This document shows positions 26,107-35,767 of a DNA stretch of 64,000 bases, in pieces; within the stretch, counting starts at the first letter, position 1, and every line of letters starts with the position of its first letter. A program made the translations under genes and the position numbers. This DNA comes from Lachnospiraceae bacterium (GTDB lineage: Bacteria > Bacillota > Clostridia > Lachnospirales > Lachnospiraceae). The DNA lies in the NCBI GenBank assembly GCA_017450105.1, contig JAFSXC010000044.1, positions 1-64,000 of the forward strand, read 5' to 3'. The notes beneath the pieces are model-generated. The model had not been told where the DNA came from, did not search any database, and saw only the letters and a list, made by a program, of their open reading frames with translations.

Positions 26107-27477
26107 CTACTCATTCTTGATCGCCGCCAGAGCAGAGAGCTTCATGGCTCTCCGGGCAGGGAAAAACCCGGCAAGCATACCGATCAGAACCGCGAAAACA
26201 AGCGAGAGTCCTGCAAGCCAGGCGGGTATGATCGATATGGTCATGCCTCCGAATTCGGAATCCGAATTCATAACAAGCTGATTGATAATGGCGGAAAGAA
26301 GATAAGAAAAGCCCATCCCCACGGCTCCGCCGAAGAAGCCGATGTAGCCGGCCTCCATAAGAAACATGGTCCGGATATTGCGCATATCGCAGCCCAGGAC
26401 CTTCATCACACCAATCTCCTTCGTTCGTTCGTAGATCGACATCATCATCGTATTGGCGATACCGATGGCCGCCACGAGAAGAGAAACGGCACCGATGCCG
26501 CCGAGGACCGCCTGGATCATGTTCATCGAATTCTGCTCCTGCGCGATCCACTCGGCATCGCTGTAGGCGTTGTAGCCGAGATCCTGGATCGCTTTCTGCA
26601 CCGAGGTCACGTTTTCCATGGCATCCACGTCTACAAGGAGCGTGTTGTAAAAGATCTCCTTATACGGTTTCCCTGTCTTCGAGGTGGGCTGCCCCGGGAT
26701 CACCTTGTTTTTGTATTCCTTTTTCAGAGCCTCCTTCAGAGCCTCCAGATCGCAGTAGATGCCCCAGGCCGTCGCAGTATAGTCCGATTCCGAATCGTTA
26801 AAGCCCTCCTCGATGCCGGCTGTCGGGATCATATACTTTTTCGGCATTTTTACCGGTCCGTCCTCTCCCCCGCCATCCCCGTACATCGCAGAGGTATAGC
26901 TGTCTCCGTCCAGATACACGGTCACGGGCTTGCTCATCAGGTCAACGTCCAGGGTCTTTCCCTTTTCCCAAAAGGGCATATCGCCGCTCCTCGGATCGTA
27001 ATAGTCCTGAAGCGAGAACTTTCCGTAGAAGAAGGACAGCTCTCCTCCCGGCTTCGGCAGCTCTCCCTCGCCGATCTTGATATTCAGCTTTTCAATGGCC
27101 TCCGGCGGCAGGCCCTGGAGGCTGTAATTGGCGATATATTTTCCGAATTTGGCCACCACCTGGGCCTCAAGCTTCGGAGATACACCGACGACATGCTCCA
27201 GCCCCTTCAGCCGCTCGACGGTCTCATCCGACAGATAATAATCCGTCGCCTTCTTCGAGGAGCTGTCCGTATCAAAGGGAGCGTTCACCTGTACCTGCGT
27301 CAGCGAGGCATAATTCTCCAGGTCCTCCATCGTCGAGGTCCGAAGACCGATTCCGAGAGAAACCATAACGATAATGGAGGCGACACCGATCACCACCCCG
27401 AGCACTGTCAGGAAGGTCCTTATCTTCCGCTTCCACAGGTTTGACAGGCTCATTTTCAGCATATCCGAGAATCTCAT
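26107..27477 (-). CDS. MacB/FtsX-type ABC transporter permease
   Basis: A 456-residue permease with TM1 (FLTVLGVVIGVASIIVMVSL, about 22-41), a large extracytoplasmic domain of some 250 residues, and three C-terminal membrane segments with the FtsX-type ERTKEIGVMKVLG loop. In this class the ABC moves the external domain by mechanotransmission rather than by channelling substrate through the membrane. It abuts the COG1361-like gene and precedes the RND gene by 6 bases. Works with the ATPase at 29118-29855. Confidence 0.92.
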   Translation of the reverse strand: MRFSDMLKMSLSNLWKRKIRTFLTVLGVVIGVASIIVMVSLGIGLRTSTMEDLENYASLTQVQVNAPFDTDSSSKKATDYYLSDETVERLKGLEHVVGVSPKLEAQVVAKFGKYIANYSLQGLPPEAIEKLNIKIGEGELPKPGGELSFFYGKFSLQDYYDPRSGDMPFWEKGKTLDVDLMSKPVTVYLDGDSYTSAMYGDGGGEDGPVKMPKKYMIPTAGIEEGFNDSESDYTATAWGIYCDLEALKEALKKEYKNKVIPGQPTSKTGKPYKEIFYNTLLVDVDAMENVTSVQKAIQDLGYNAYSDAEWIAQEQNSMNMIQAVLGGIGAVSLLVAAIGIANTMMMSIYERTKEIGVMKVLGCDMRNIRTMFLMEAGYIGFFGGAVGMGFSYLLSAIINQLVMNSDSEFGGMTISIIPAWLAGLSLVFAVLIGMLAGFFPARRAMKLSALAAIKNE

Positions 27478-29121
27478 TTATTTCTTTCCTTCATCCTGCC
27501 CGTTCTTCGAGGTCCTGTTCTTTTCCTTCTTTTCCTTCTTATCCTTCTTTTCGGGTTCGGGTTCGCTTTCCGGCGCCTCCTCCTGCTCCGTCAGGGAGAG
27601 GAAATCCTCATCCTCCTCGTCATCCTCGTCCTCCTCCATAAGAGCAGCCTGTTTCTTCTTTCTGCTTCTCACGGCCAGGACAATGATGATGATGACCGCC
27701 ACAGCCGCACCCGCGATGATCAGGATCCAGACATAGACGGGAAGCCCGGTGGGCTCCTCCTCGATATATTCCATTTCCGGATCATATTCCAGATCGTCCA
27801 TACTGAACTCGGAGATATAGAGCTCAAATTCCTTATCAACGGAGGTCACATTTCCGGCATCATCCTCATATTCGATGGCTCCGGAAAGCGTTCCCTCGTT
27901 TGCGCTCATCGGGATAAACGAAGCGTCCACATAGCCCGTGTTTCCGGGCTCGATGGTCCCCACAAACACATCCTCGCCCTCCACATACTCATCGTGGAAC
28001 CGAAACCACACATTGGTCAGCGTGGTCCGTCCGGTATTGTAGATGCTGAAGGACAGGGAATTTTCCTCGCCGACCGTGGCGTAGGGCTCGCCCACCGCCT
28101 CCTCGCCGGTATCAAACCGGGCCTCCTGGTAGATCGGGATCGAAACCGAGGCCGTATCCGTAAGATCCGCGTTGTCCCCGGCATCATAGGTCATCTTCAC
28201 ATCCAGCACATAGGGCTTTTCGGTCAGATCCGCCCGCGCACTCATCTCAATGGAAAGATCCACGGTCTCTCCCGGCGCGATCTTATCCTTATAAATGGAG
28301 CTCGAACCGGAGGTCGGAAGAAAGGCCGCATAGGACGTGGCCGTTGTGCCGCTCCCCGTGGTCTCGACATCCGCCTGCAGGTCAAACAGGGCGTTTCGTA
28401 TCGCCGTGGAGGTACTGGTATTCTGTACGTGCACCGTAGCCGTAAAGGTTTCGCCGGCATGAATCTTCTCCGGATTCGTTTCGAAGCCGGTCACGATCAT
28501 CCGGGGCTTGCTGACATTCTTTTCGGAAGTCTTTTCCTCCAGGGTCCCCGCCCCGGGAGCGCCCTTTACGTTCAGATAACAGGTGATCGAGGTGCTTTCG
28601 ATGTTCTCGTTCACGATGTAGGTCAGATTGAAATTCAGGGGGTAATAACCCGTATAGGCATCCGGCCGCACCGTAAAGTTAAAGACCACATCCGCCCGCT
28701 GGGCATTTACGTCCACGCCCTCTCCATAGGGAGCGATATAAGCGACATGCTTCGTATAGCCCGTGGTTTCCGGCTTAAAGGGCCAGGTGGAGGCCAGATT
28801 CGTCACCTGCGGAGTCACCACGATATCCGTAATCGGGAAATAGGCGTAATTTACGATCGGCACCACCAGCGTCACCTGCTGCCCCGCCGATACGGTCTGG
28901 GTCACATAGGTATCCCCGATCGTCACATAGGCCGACCCTCCCGACGAATAGGTCGGAGCTGCCGATTCTCCGACATCGCCTCCCGGATCATCCCCGGTTT
29001 CCTCCGGGGCCTCCGGAACGGAAGGCTCCGGTGCTTCCGTCGCATATAAGGTAACCGGCATCTGGAAAGCAAGCACGCCGGCCGCCAGGAAAGCAATCCA
29101 TTTGTTTTTAAAGTGTTTCAT
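27478..29121 (-). CDS. COG1361-like envelope protein with C-terminal anchor
   Basis: A 547-residue exported protein. It has a signal peptide (1-27), several Ig-like/CARDB-type beta domains (about 50-470) of the COG1361 S-layer-like kind, one C-terminal transmembrane segment (VWILIIAGAAVAVIIIIVLA, about 468-487), and a charged cytoplasmic tail of acidic then lysine-rich residues. The start overlaps the ATPase stop by four bases and its stop abuts the permease start. This places it as an extracellular component of the ABC system, as in other Firmicutes where such proteins sit beside MacB-like transporters. Ligand unknown. Confidence 0.82.
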   Translation of the reverse strand: MKHFKNKWIAFLAAGVLAFQMPVTLYATEAPEPSVPEAPEETGDDPGGDVGESAAPTYSSGGSAYVTIGDTYVTQTVSAGQQVTLVVPIVNYAYFPITDIVVTPQVTNLASTWPFKPETTGYTKHVAYIAPYGEGVDVNAQRADVVFNFTVRPDAYTGYYPLNFNLTYIVNENIESTSITCYLNVKGAPGAGTLEEKTSEKNVSKPRMIVTGFETNPEKIHAGETFTATVHVQNTSTSTAIRNALFDLQADVETTGSGTTATSYAAFLPTSGSSSIYKDKIAPGETVDLSIEMSARADLTEKPYVLDVKMTYDAGDNADLTDTASVSIPIYQEARFDTGEEAVGEPYATVGEENSLSFSIYNTGRTTLTNVWFRFHDEYVEGEDVFVGTIEPGNTGYVDASFIPMSANEGTLSGAIEYEDDAGNVTSVDKEFELYISEFSMDDLEYDPEMEYIEEEPTGLPVYVWILIIAGAAVAVIIIIVLAVRSRKKKQAALMEEDEDDEEDEDFLSLTEQEEAPESEPEPEKKDKKEKKEKNRTSKNGQDEGKK

Positions 29122-29855
29122 TCTTCCAGCTCCTTTTTCTTTTCCTCGATCTTCTGTATTTTCCCGTCCCGGATATGGAAGATCCGGTCCGCAAACTGCG
29201 CCAGGTAATTATCATGGGTCACCATGATCATCGTCTGATTATGCTCCTTCACGATACGCTGCATCAGCCGCATTACTTCTGCGGAAGTATTTGAGTCCAG
29301 ATTTCCTGTGGGTTCGTCCGCGAAAATGATCTCCGGCTGAACCACCAGAGCCCGCGCGATCCCCACTCTCTGCTGCTGGCCTCCGGACATCTGGGTCGGC
29401 CTGTGGTCAAGATGCTTTTCCAGGCCCACCAGCTTCAGCATCCGGACCGCCCGTTTCTTTCTCTCCTTCTCGGGGACTCCCTGGAAGGTCAGCGGCAGGG
29501 CCACGTTTTCCACGGCGTCCATCGTTGAGAGCAGATTAAAGGACTGGAAGATAAAGCCGATATGCTTCTGGCGGAAGCGCACCAGCTCGTTTTCCTTCAT
29601 TCCCTCGATATGATTCCCGGCGATGACCACCTGGCCCTTTGTCGGCTTCTCCAGCCCCGCCAGCATATTGAGGAGCGTGGATTTTCCGGAGCCCGAGGTC
29701 CCGACGATAGAGCAGAAGTCGCCCCGCCGGATCGTAAAGCTCACGCCGTTTAAGGCCTTCACCTTCGTGTCCCCGACCTGGTAGAACCGGTAAAGATCCT
29801 TTACCGTGATCACGTTTTTCATTGTTTTTATACTGCTTTTCTTTTCCGCCATCAA
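29118..29855 (-). CDS. ABC transporter ATP-binding protein, MacB/LolD type
   Basis: A 245-residue ATPase with Walker A GTSGSGKST, signature MSGGQQQRVGIARAL, Walker B IIFADEPT and a switch histidine (MIMVTHD). It is of the MacB/LolD subfamily that works with FtsX-type permeases. The first ATG overlaps the hypE stop (ATGATG at 29850-29855); an internal ATG at 29822 (MKNVITVKDLYRFY) is the family-like start and cannot be excluded. It begins the transport half of the operon. Confidence 0.93.
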   Translation of the reverse strand: MMAEKKSSIKTMKNVITVKDLYRFYQVGDTKVKALNGVSFTIRRGDFCSIVGTSGSGKSTLLNMLAGLEKPTKGQVVIAGNHIEGMKENELVRFRQKHIGFIFQSFNLLSTMDAVENVALPLTFQGVPEKERKKRAVRMLKLVGLEKHLDHRPTQMSGGQQQRVGIARALVVQPEIIFADEPTGNLDSNTSAEVMRLMQRIVKEHNQTMIMVTHDNYLAQFADRIFHIRDGKIQKIEEKKKELEE

Positions 29856-30850
29856 CAGATCCTCGGAAGCCCTTCCCCCTGCAGGGGCGACAGCCTCCTC
29901 ATTCCTCCGATCCCAGTGAGAAGATAAGCTCTTCCCTCGTCCTCTTCCCCTACGCTTCCGGCCAGCACGGCGTCCTTCCCGTAGGCGCTGCTCCTTATTA
30001 CGGCAAGGGCCTTCTCCCCCTGCTCCTCCGGCACAAAAAATACCGCCTTTCCCTCGTTTCCCATCGTAAGGGGGTCAAGCCCGAGGAGACCTGCGAAGGA
30101 ACGGACCGCCTCGGATACCGGAAGATCCGCCTCCCGAAGCAGGATCGTTCTTTTCGATGCTGCGGCAAGCTCGGACAGGATCGTGGAAAGCCCTCCCCGG
30201 GTTATATCCCGCATACACCTTACATCGATCCCCTCGTCAAAAAGGCGGCTTACCATCTCGGTCAGAGGAGCAGCATCGCTTTTTATCTCATTTTCCACGG
30301 ACAGCCTTTGGGAGAGTATGGCCGCATGGTGGTCCCCCAGGTTCCCGCTGATCAGAAAGACGTCTCCGGCCCGGAGCCTTTTCGCACCAAGCTCCCTTCC
30401 CTCCGGGAGGAAGCCGACACCGGCGGTATTGATGTACATCCCGCCCTTTCCTTCCACAACCTTGGTATCCCCGGCCACGATCAGGACCCCGGCCTCCCTT
30501 GCGCAGGCCGCCATCGAAGAAACCACGGTTTTCAGCACCGAAAACGGAACTCCCTCTTCAAGTATAAAACCGGCTGTCAAGTATTTCGGGACCGAGCCGC
30601 GGCACAAAAGATCGTTCACCGTTCCGGCCACGGACAGTCTTCCGATATCGCCTCCCGGAAAGAGAAGAGGCGTAACCACGAAGCTGTCGGTCGTAAGGGC
30701 AAGCCGCCCGTTTCCGGGCACTGCTGTCGCATCCTCCATCTCCGCAAGATATTCGTTATCAAGCTCCCTCGAAAAGATCTCTTCGATGAGCTCCTGGGTA
30801 GCGGTCCCGCCGCTTCCGTGTATTTTTTTCACATGTGGTTCAGCTTCCAT
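29852..30850 (-). CDS. hypE: Hydrogenase maturation protein HypE
   Basis: A 332-residue PurM-like ATP-dependent dehydratase. It converts the carbamoyl group passed from HypF on its C-terminal cysteine to thiocyanate, source of the CN ligands of the NiFe centre. The C-terminus is GLPRIC, keeping that terminal Cys. The N-terminal GSGGTATQELI and DSFVVTPLLFPGGDIG segments are typical. It overlaps hypD by 11 bases and the ABC ATPase by four. Confidence 0.97.
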   Translation of the reverse strand: MEAEPHVKKIHGSGGTATQELIEEIFSRELDNEYLAEMEDATAVPGNGRLALTTDSFVVTPLLFPGGDIGRLSVAGTVNDLLCRGSVPKYLTAGFILEEGVPFSVLKTVVSSMAACAREAGVLIVAGDTKVVEGKGGMYINTAGVGFLPEGRELGAKRLRAGDVFLISGNLGDHHAAILSQRLSVENEIKSDAAPLTEMVSRLFDEGIDVRCMRDITRGGLSTILSELAAASKRTILLREADLPVSEAVRSFAGLLGLDPLTMGNEGKAVFFVPEEQGEKALAVIRSSAYGKDAVLAGSVGEEDEGRAYLLTGIGGMRRLSPLQGEGLPRIC

Positions 30851-31865
30851 AGCAGGCGTGGCATCCTCCCTCCTCCGAAACCATGCAGGAGCCCTGGGGC
30901 GTAAGCGGCGTACAGGCCGTTCCGAATAAGGGGCAGTCCAGGGGCTCTGCCTTCCCGGTCAGAATACGGTGGCAGATACACAGAGGATTTTTCTTATGAT
31001 CCTCGGTAATCCCGAAGCTCCCGGCATCGAGATATCTGTATTTTTCTCTGAGGTACAGCCCGGATCCCCCGATCTCCCCGAGTCCCCGCCAGACGGCCGG
31101 CCCTGCCTCGAAGACCTCCTCGATCAGAGCTCTTGCATTCGGATTTCCTTCGGGCCGCACCACCCGCGGATAGGCGTTCACCACCACGGGCTTTCCCTGT
31201 TTTTCTATAAGAACGGAAAGCGCGGCAAGGATCTCCTCTCCCGCGAACCCGGAGATCACAAACGGCAGAGCGTATTTCCTGGCCAGCGGCAGAAAGTAGT
31301 CCTCCCCGGTCACCACACTGACATGGCCGGGCGCGAGAAAGCCGTCAAGCTTACCTCCCTCCGAAAGGAGCCTTTCGATCACCGGCGGCATCGTCTTCAG
31401 GGCACAAAGGAGCTTCACATTCCGGACCCTTCCCTCGAAAAGCTCCTTCACTAAAAGCGCATAGACCGGCGCCGTGGTTTCAAAGCCCACCGCCGCGAAC
31501 ACAAAGTCCGTATCCGGTTCCTTCTCGGCAAGAGGAAGCACATCCATCGGAGAATAGACCATCTCCACCCGGCCGCCTGCCTCCGATAAGGAAAGGGAGC
31601 TTCCCGGCACATGCATCAGATCCCCGAAGGTCACGACCGCCGTCCCGCTCTTACAGGACAGCGCGATCAGCCGGTCGATGGCTTCGCTTACGGTAACGCA
31701 CACCGGGCAGCCCGGTCCGTGTACCAGACGGATCGTCGGAGGAAGAAGCGAAGGGATCCCGTTCTTTCGGATCGCGGCGGTATGGCTGCCGCAGACCTCC
31801 ATCAGCGTAAGAGGCGGTCCGTCATAGGACATCACCCTTTGTCTTGCTTTATTTACATCCATCAT
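30840..31865 (-). CDS. hypD: Hydrogenase maturation protein HypD
   Basis: A 341-residue 4Fe-4S scaffold on which, with HypC, the Fe(CN)2CO unit is assembled. The motifs EVCGSHTAAIRKNG, HGPGCPVCVT and the C-terminal cysteine cluster are present, ending GGCHACYGS. Length is near the family norm. It overlaps hypC by four bases and hypE by 11. Confidence 0.97.
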   Translation of the reverse strand: MMDVNKARQRVMSYDGPPLTLMEVCGSHTAAIRKNGIPSLLPPTIRLVHGPGCPVCVTVSEAIDRLIALSCKSGTAVVTFGDLMHVPGSSLSLSEAGGRVEMVYSPMDVLPLAEKEPDTDFVFAAVGFETTAPVYALLVKELFEGRVRNVKLLCALKTMPPVIERLLSEGGKLDGFLAPGHVSVVTGEDYFLPLARKYALPFVISGFAGEEILAALSVLIEKQGKPVVVNAYPRVVRPEGNPNARALIEEVFEAGPAVWRGLGEIGGSGLYLREKYRYLDAGSFGITEDHKKNPLCICHRILTGKAEPLDCPLFGTACTPLTPQGSCMVSEEGGCHACYGS

Positions 31866-32059
31866 TTCACTTCGTCAAACAGGGCCAGATCCTTTTCCTC
31901 CACCTTCTGGAGGATGCAGCCGGCATGTACCAGCACATAGTCTCCGACTCCGGCCTCCACAAAGCCCCGTCTTGCATTCACCCTGTTTCCGCCGAAATCC
32001 ACCAGGGCGGATTTTTCATCCGGCAGCGAAACGATCCTGCCGGGATAAGCTACACACAT
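31862..32059 (-). CDS. hypC: Hydrogenase maturation chaperone HypC
   Basis: A 65-residue HypC/HupF protein starting MCVAYPGRIV; Cys2 is the conserved residue that contacts iron and the large subunit. The LVDFGGNRVNARRGFVE and GDYVLVHAGCIL strands follow. It overlaps hypF by 10 bases and hypD by four. As the only HypC-like chaperone here it would serve EchE. Confidence 0.96.
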   Translation of the reverse strand: MCVAYPGRIVSLPDEKSALVDFGGNRVNARRGFVEAGVGDYVLVHAGCILQKVEEKDLALFDEVK

Positions 32060-34284
32060 GTCTGTTCTCCCGTAAAAGTCAGATAATACAGCTGCCCAAG
32101 CGACAGCCCTCCGTCGGTACAGGGCACGGCTATGTTATGGTACACCGCAAAGCCCCTGTCCCGAAAGCCCGTTACCAGGCGTTCAAAAAGGATCCGGTTC
32201 AAAAACGTCCCTCCGGACAGGCAGATGGTCTTAACCCCCGCCTCCTTCGCGATTTTTTCGCCGGCCGAAAGGCCAAAGAGCGCGACCGCTTCATGGAACC
32301 CAAGCGCCAGACTCTCCACCGGAACGCCCTCTAAGCGCAGCTTTTTCAGCTCATGGATCAGCTTCGGTCCGTTTCCGTACAAAAACCCGTCCTTTTCCAG
32401 GAGCTCAAGCCCGAGCGGATGGGACAGCGCCGCTCTCTCCGCCGCCTCCTCGAGCTTCACCGGGCATTCTCCCTCGTAGCTGTTGTAGCAGCACAGGGAA
32501 AGAGCCGCGGCAGCGGCATCAAAGAGCCGACCCATAGAGGAATTATAAACGCCGGCATCCCCGTTGTAAAGCGCCGCTGCAATTACTTTCTCCTCGCCCT
32601 TCAAGCTCTCTCCCGCGGCATAAAGGTAAGCGGTCAGCGTATGTCCCGCCTCCTTCATTCCCGCATCCCCGGCCAGAAGCTTTACCGGAAGCAGCGAACC
32701 CTTCTTTTCAAAGGAAGCGCCGTTCAGGATCAGGAATTCACTGCCCCAGATCGTTTGATCGGTCCCGTACCCCGTGCCGTCAAACGCAAGTCCGAGAACC
32801 GGCCCGGTCAGAGAATGCTCCGCCATAACGGATAAAATATGGGCCTGATGATGCTGGATGCGGTGACCCGCCCCCTGGGCAGAATAGTAAAGCGGGTGCA
32901 GATCCCCCACGGTTTCCGGGGTATCCATAATGGAAAGCAGCCTCTTCAGCCGGACAAGCTCTCTGTCCCTTACCTTTTCCACGCTGCGCTCCGCCATATC
33001 GCCGAAATGCTGGCTGAGATAAGCGCCCTTTCCCCTTCCGAGGGCAAAGGTATTTTTCAAGTCCCCGCCCAGGGCCAGAGAAGGCTTATCCAGGGCTCTC
33101 TTTAACACCACGGGCTCCGGAACGAGGCCCCTTGCCCTCCGGATCACCATGGCCGTCTCCTCCATGCCCGCATTTACGACCTGAAAGATCGAATCGTCCA
33201 GAGGCGAGAGGATCTTTCGGTCATGGGTCAGGATCAGGTCGATCTTCCCCTCCTTTAAGAGCGGCAAAAGCTCCTCCTCCTCGGTCAGAATGGGCTGATC
33301 GTGCAGATTGGCCGAGGTCATGACGAGAGGCCCCAGGTCGCGTAAAAGCAGGAACTGGATCGGATGCGAGGGGAGCATGGCCCCGATGCGTCCGGACCCC
33401 TTCGATACCTCCGGGTCAAATTCCTTTTTCTTCTTTAATAATACGATCGGCCGGACCGAAGAGGTAAGGAGCTCTGTCTCGCGGTCCGATAGAACCGCGT
33501 ATTCCTTCAGACCTTCGAGATCGTAAAACATGACCGCAAAGGGCTTATGATCCCGGCTCTTTAAGTCCCTGAGCCGAAGCAGCGCCTCCTTTTCGGTCGG
33601 CAGACAGACCAGATGGAAGCCGCCGATCCCCTTGACAGCCGCAAGCTTCCCGCTTCGGAGCACCTCAATGGTCTGCGCGATCGCCTCTTCCCCGCCGGCC
33701 TCGCCATCAGCCCAAACCGCCTTTACCTGCGGCCCGCATTCGGGACAGCATAAGGTCTGTGCATAGCGCCTTCTGTCTCCCGGCGCTTCGTATTCCATCC
33801 GGCATTCATGGCACAGCGCAAACTCGTCCATCGTCAGGTTCTTCCGGTCATAGGGAACGTCCTTCATTACCGAGTACCGCGGGCCGCAGGAGACGCAGGA
33901 GATAAAGGGATGGCGGTATCTCCGGTTTCCCTTCGTAAACAGCTCCTTTTCACATCGTTCGCAGGTCGCAAGGTCCGGCGGAAGGAACCGGACGGCTTCC
34001 GAATCCTCCCGGCTTTCCGAAATAAAAAAACCGGGGAGAACAGTCCCCGGTTCTTCCTTTATTTCCACGAGATCCACGCGTCCCCCCTGCGGGCACTCCG
34101 AAGAAAGCTTCTGAACAAACACGTTCAGCTCCTCTTCCTCACCCTCGGCCTCGATAAAGACCCTTCCTCCGGCGTTTCGAACCTTCCCGTTCAGGCCGGA
34201 CGTTTCCGCAAGCTCCGCGACAAAGGGGCGAAAGCCGATGCCCTGGACCAGCCCGGACACCGTTATCTGTAAACGCTTTCTCAT
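32050..34284 (-). CDS. hypF: Carbamoyltransferase HypF
   Basis: A 744-residue multidomain enzyme that makes carbamoyl-adenylate from carbamoyl phosphate and transfers it to HypE. Order: acylphosphatase domain (SGLVQGIGFRPFVAEL near the start), two zinc fingers (CERCEKEL with CVSCGPRYS, CHECRMEYE with CCPECGP), YrdC-like domain, and a Kae1-like domain with HHQAHILSVMAEH. The frame is open 85 codons further up, but that part overlaps echF in another frame; ATG 34284 (MRKRLQITVSG) overlaps the echF stop by four bases and fits the family start. Confidence 0.96.
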   Translation of the reverse strand: MRKRLQITVSGLVQGIGFRPFVAELAETSGLNGKVRNAGGRVFIEAEGEEEELNVFVQKLSSECPQGGRVDLVEIKEEPGTVLPGFFISESREDSEAVRFLPPDLATCERCEKELFTKGNRRYRHPFISCVSCGPRYSVMKDVPYDRKNLTMDEFALCHECRMEYEAPGDRRRYAQTLCCPECGPQVKAVWADGEAGGEEAIAQTIEVLRSGKLAAVKGIGGFHLVCLPTEKEALLRLRDLKSRDHKPFAVMFYDLEGLKEYAVLSDRETELLTSSVRPIVLLKKKKEFDPEVSKGSGRIGAMLPSHPIQFLLLRDLGPLVMTSANLHDQPILTEEEELLPLLKEGKIDLILTHDRKILSPLDDSIFQVVNAGMEETAMVIRRARGLVPEPVVLKRALDKPSLALGGDLKNTFALGRGKGAYLSQHFGDMAERSVEKVRDRELVRLKRLLSIMDTPETVGDLHPLYYSAQGAGHRIQHHQAHILSVMAEHSLTGPVLGLAFDGTGYGTDQTIWGSEFLILNGASFEKKGSLLPVKLLAGDAGMKEAGHTLTAYLYAAGESLKGEEKVIAAALYNGDAGVYNSSMGRLFDAAAAALSLCCYNSYEGECPVKLEEAAERAALSHPLGLELLEKDGFLYGNGPKLIHELKKLRLEGVPVESLALGFHEAVALFGLSAGEKIAKEAGVKTICLSGGTFLNRILFERLVTGFRDRGFAVYHNIAVPCTDGGLSLGQLYYLTFTGEQTCV

Positions 34285-34673
34285 ACCGCGGTCTTCTCCT
34301 CCTTCGCAGCCGGCTTCTCCGGCGGCGGCGTTACCGGGCGGGTTAATATCTCCTCCTTCTTTTCCGGTCCCGGCGTCTGATAGCCCGGAACGATGGAAAG
34401 ACATTTCTTCGGGCATTTCAGCGTACAATAGCCGCACTGGATGCAGTCGAAGCGGTTGATCTTCCAATAGCCCTCCGGCTTGCTGACCTTGATGGTTCCG
34501 GTCGGGCAGTTCCGCATACATAAGCCGCAAAGGATGCACTGGTCAAAATCGTTTTCAATATGGCCCCGGCTCCGTTCGGGATAGACCGCGGGCTCTGCCG
34601 GATATTTGGTGGTCACCGGCTTATGGAACAGATTCTTAAGAATTGTTCCCGTAAAATTCATGAGTTTTGCCAT
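34281..34673 (-). CDS. echF: Ech hydrogenase 2x[4Fe-4S] subunit
   Basis: A 130-residue polyferredoxin-like subunit with two classical clusters: CILCGLCMRNCP and CIQCGYCTLKCP. It accepts electrons from ferredoxin and passes them to the small subunit. A Pro/Glu/Lys-rich tail of about 30 residues follows the second cluster. It lies 4 bases after echE and overlaps hypF by four bases, joining the structural and maturation genes. Confidence 0.93.
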   Translation of the reverse strand: MAKLMNFTGTILKNLFHKPVTTKYPAEPAVYPERSRGHIENDFDQCILCGLCMRNCPTGTIKVSKPEGYWKINRFDCIQCGYCTLKCPKKCLSIVPGYQTPGPEKKEEILTRPVTPPPEKPAAKEEKTAV

Positions 34674-34677
34674 GGCT

Positions 34678-35766
34678 TTACCTCTCTGTACAGGAAATGC
34701 AGGGATCGATGGTCAGGATCAGGATCGGCACATCCGCGTAATCCGCTCCCTCCAGGGTCTTCAGCATTCCGGGAATATTGGCAAAGGTGGGAGTGCGGAT
34801 CCGCAGCCGGTCTAAAAGCTTGGTCCCGTTCCCTTTTACATAGTAGCAGGCCTCGCCGCGGGGCTGCTCCACACGCATAAAGTATTCGCCCAGCGGAGTA
34901 TCGACGGGCTTCACCGGGACATTTAAGTCCTTTTCTTCCGGGAGCTTTGCAACCGCCTGCCGGATGATATCGATGGACTGGAAGACCTCATTGATCCGGA
35001 CATCGCATCTTGCAAAGCAGTCTCCGACTGTGGAGGTCACCGGTTCAAAATCAATCTCGGGATAAGCGGCATAGCCCCGCTTTCTGGTATCCACCTTAAG
35101 GCCCGAGGCTCTTCCGAAGGGCCCCACACAGCCCAGGTCATGCGCCTCCTCCTTCGAAAGCACACCCACGCCCTTTAACCGCGTTTCCACGGTCGCGTCA
35201 AAGAGGAAGGTTCTGCGGATCACCTTCAGTTCTCCCTCGATCCATTCGATGGCACCAAGGATCGCCTTGATGTGGTCCGGCTCCATATCCTTTAACACAC
35301 CGCCTATCGTATTGACGGAGAAGATGACTCTTCCGCCCGTCGTCATCTCAAAGCAGTCCAGGATCTTCTCCCGCATCCGCCAGGCCTGATAAAACAGGCT
35401 TTCAAACCCGAAGGCGTCCGCCAGAAGACCCAGCCACAGAAGGTGGCTGTGGATCCGGCTCATTTCGCACCAGATCGTGCGCAGAAACCGCGCTCTTTTC
35501 GGCACCTCGAGATTCATGATATGCTCGACGGCCTCACAATAGCCCATACCGTGCATGAAGCTGCAGATCCCGCAGGTCCGCTCCACGACATAGACCATTT
35601 CCTGATAATCCTTTTTTTCGATCAGACTCTCCAGACCGCGATGTACAAAGCCGATGGAGGGGATCGCCTTTAAGATCTTCTCATCCTCCATCACAAGGTC
35701 CAGATGTACCGGCTCCGGCAGCACCGGATGCTGGGGTCCGAAGGGTACTGTACTCTGCTTACCCAT
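34678..35766 (-). CDS. echE: Ech [NiFe] hydrogenase large subunit
   Basis: A 362-residue group 4 hydrogenase large subunit related to complex I NuoD. Both nickel-binding pairs are kept: ERTCGICSFMHGMGY in the N-terminal third and DPCISCTER at the extreme C-terminus, so this is a true hydrogenase rather than a NuoD. The chain stops right after that motif, without the cleaved C-terminal extension of HycE-type subunits. The frame is open 11 codons up, but ATG 35766 (MGKQSTVPFGPQHP) matches the family and lies one base after the echD stop. Confidence 0.95.
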   Translation of the reverse strand: MGKQSTVPFGPQHPVLPEPVHLDLVMEDEKILKAIPSIGFVHRGLESLIEKKDYQEMVYVVERTCGICSFMHGMGYCEAVEHIMNLEVPKRARFLRTIWCEMSRIHSHLLWLGLLADAFGFESLFYQAWRMREKILDCFEMTTGGRVIFSVNTIGGVLKDMEPDHIKAILGAIEWIEGELKVIRRTFLFDATVETRLKGVGVLSKEEAHDLGCVGPFGRASGLKVDTRKRGYAAYPEIDFEPVTSTVGDCFARCDVRINEVFQSIDIIRQAVAKLPEEKDLNVPVKPVDTPLGEYFMRVEQPRGEACYYVKGNGTKLLDRLRIRTPTFANIPGMLKTLEGADYADVPILILTIDPCISCTER

Positions 35767-35767
35767 A

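Noticed and set aside
25546..27444. Plus-strand 632-residue open frame opposite the RND and permease genes
   Set aside because: Histidine/arginine-rich shadow translation of two well-supported minus-strand genes; no ribosome site or family motif.
29822..30904. Plus-strand 360-residue open frame opposite hypE
   Set aside because: hypE is certain from its motifs and C-terminal PRIC; the antisense product has no features of a protein family.
34284..34539. 85-residue N-terminal extension of HypF
   Set aside because: It overlaps echF in another frame and lacks family similarity; ATG 34284 overlaps the echF stop by four bases as at other junctions.
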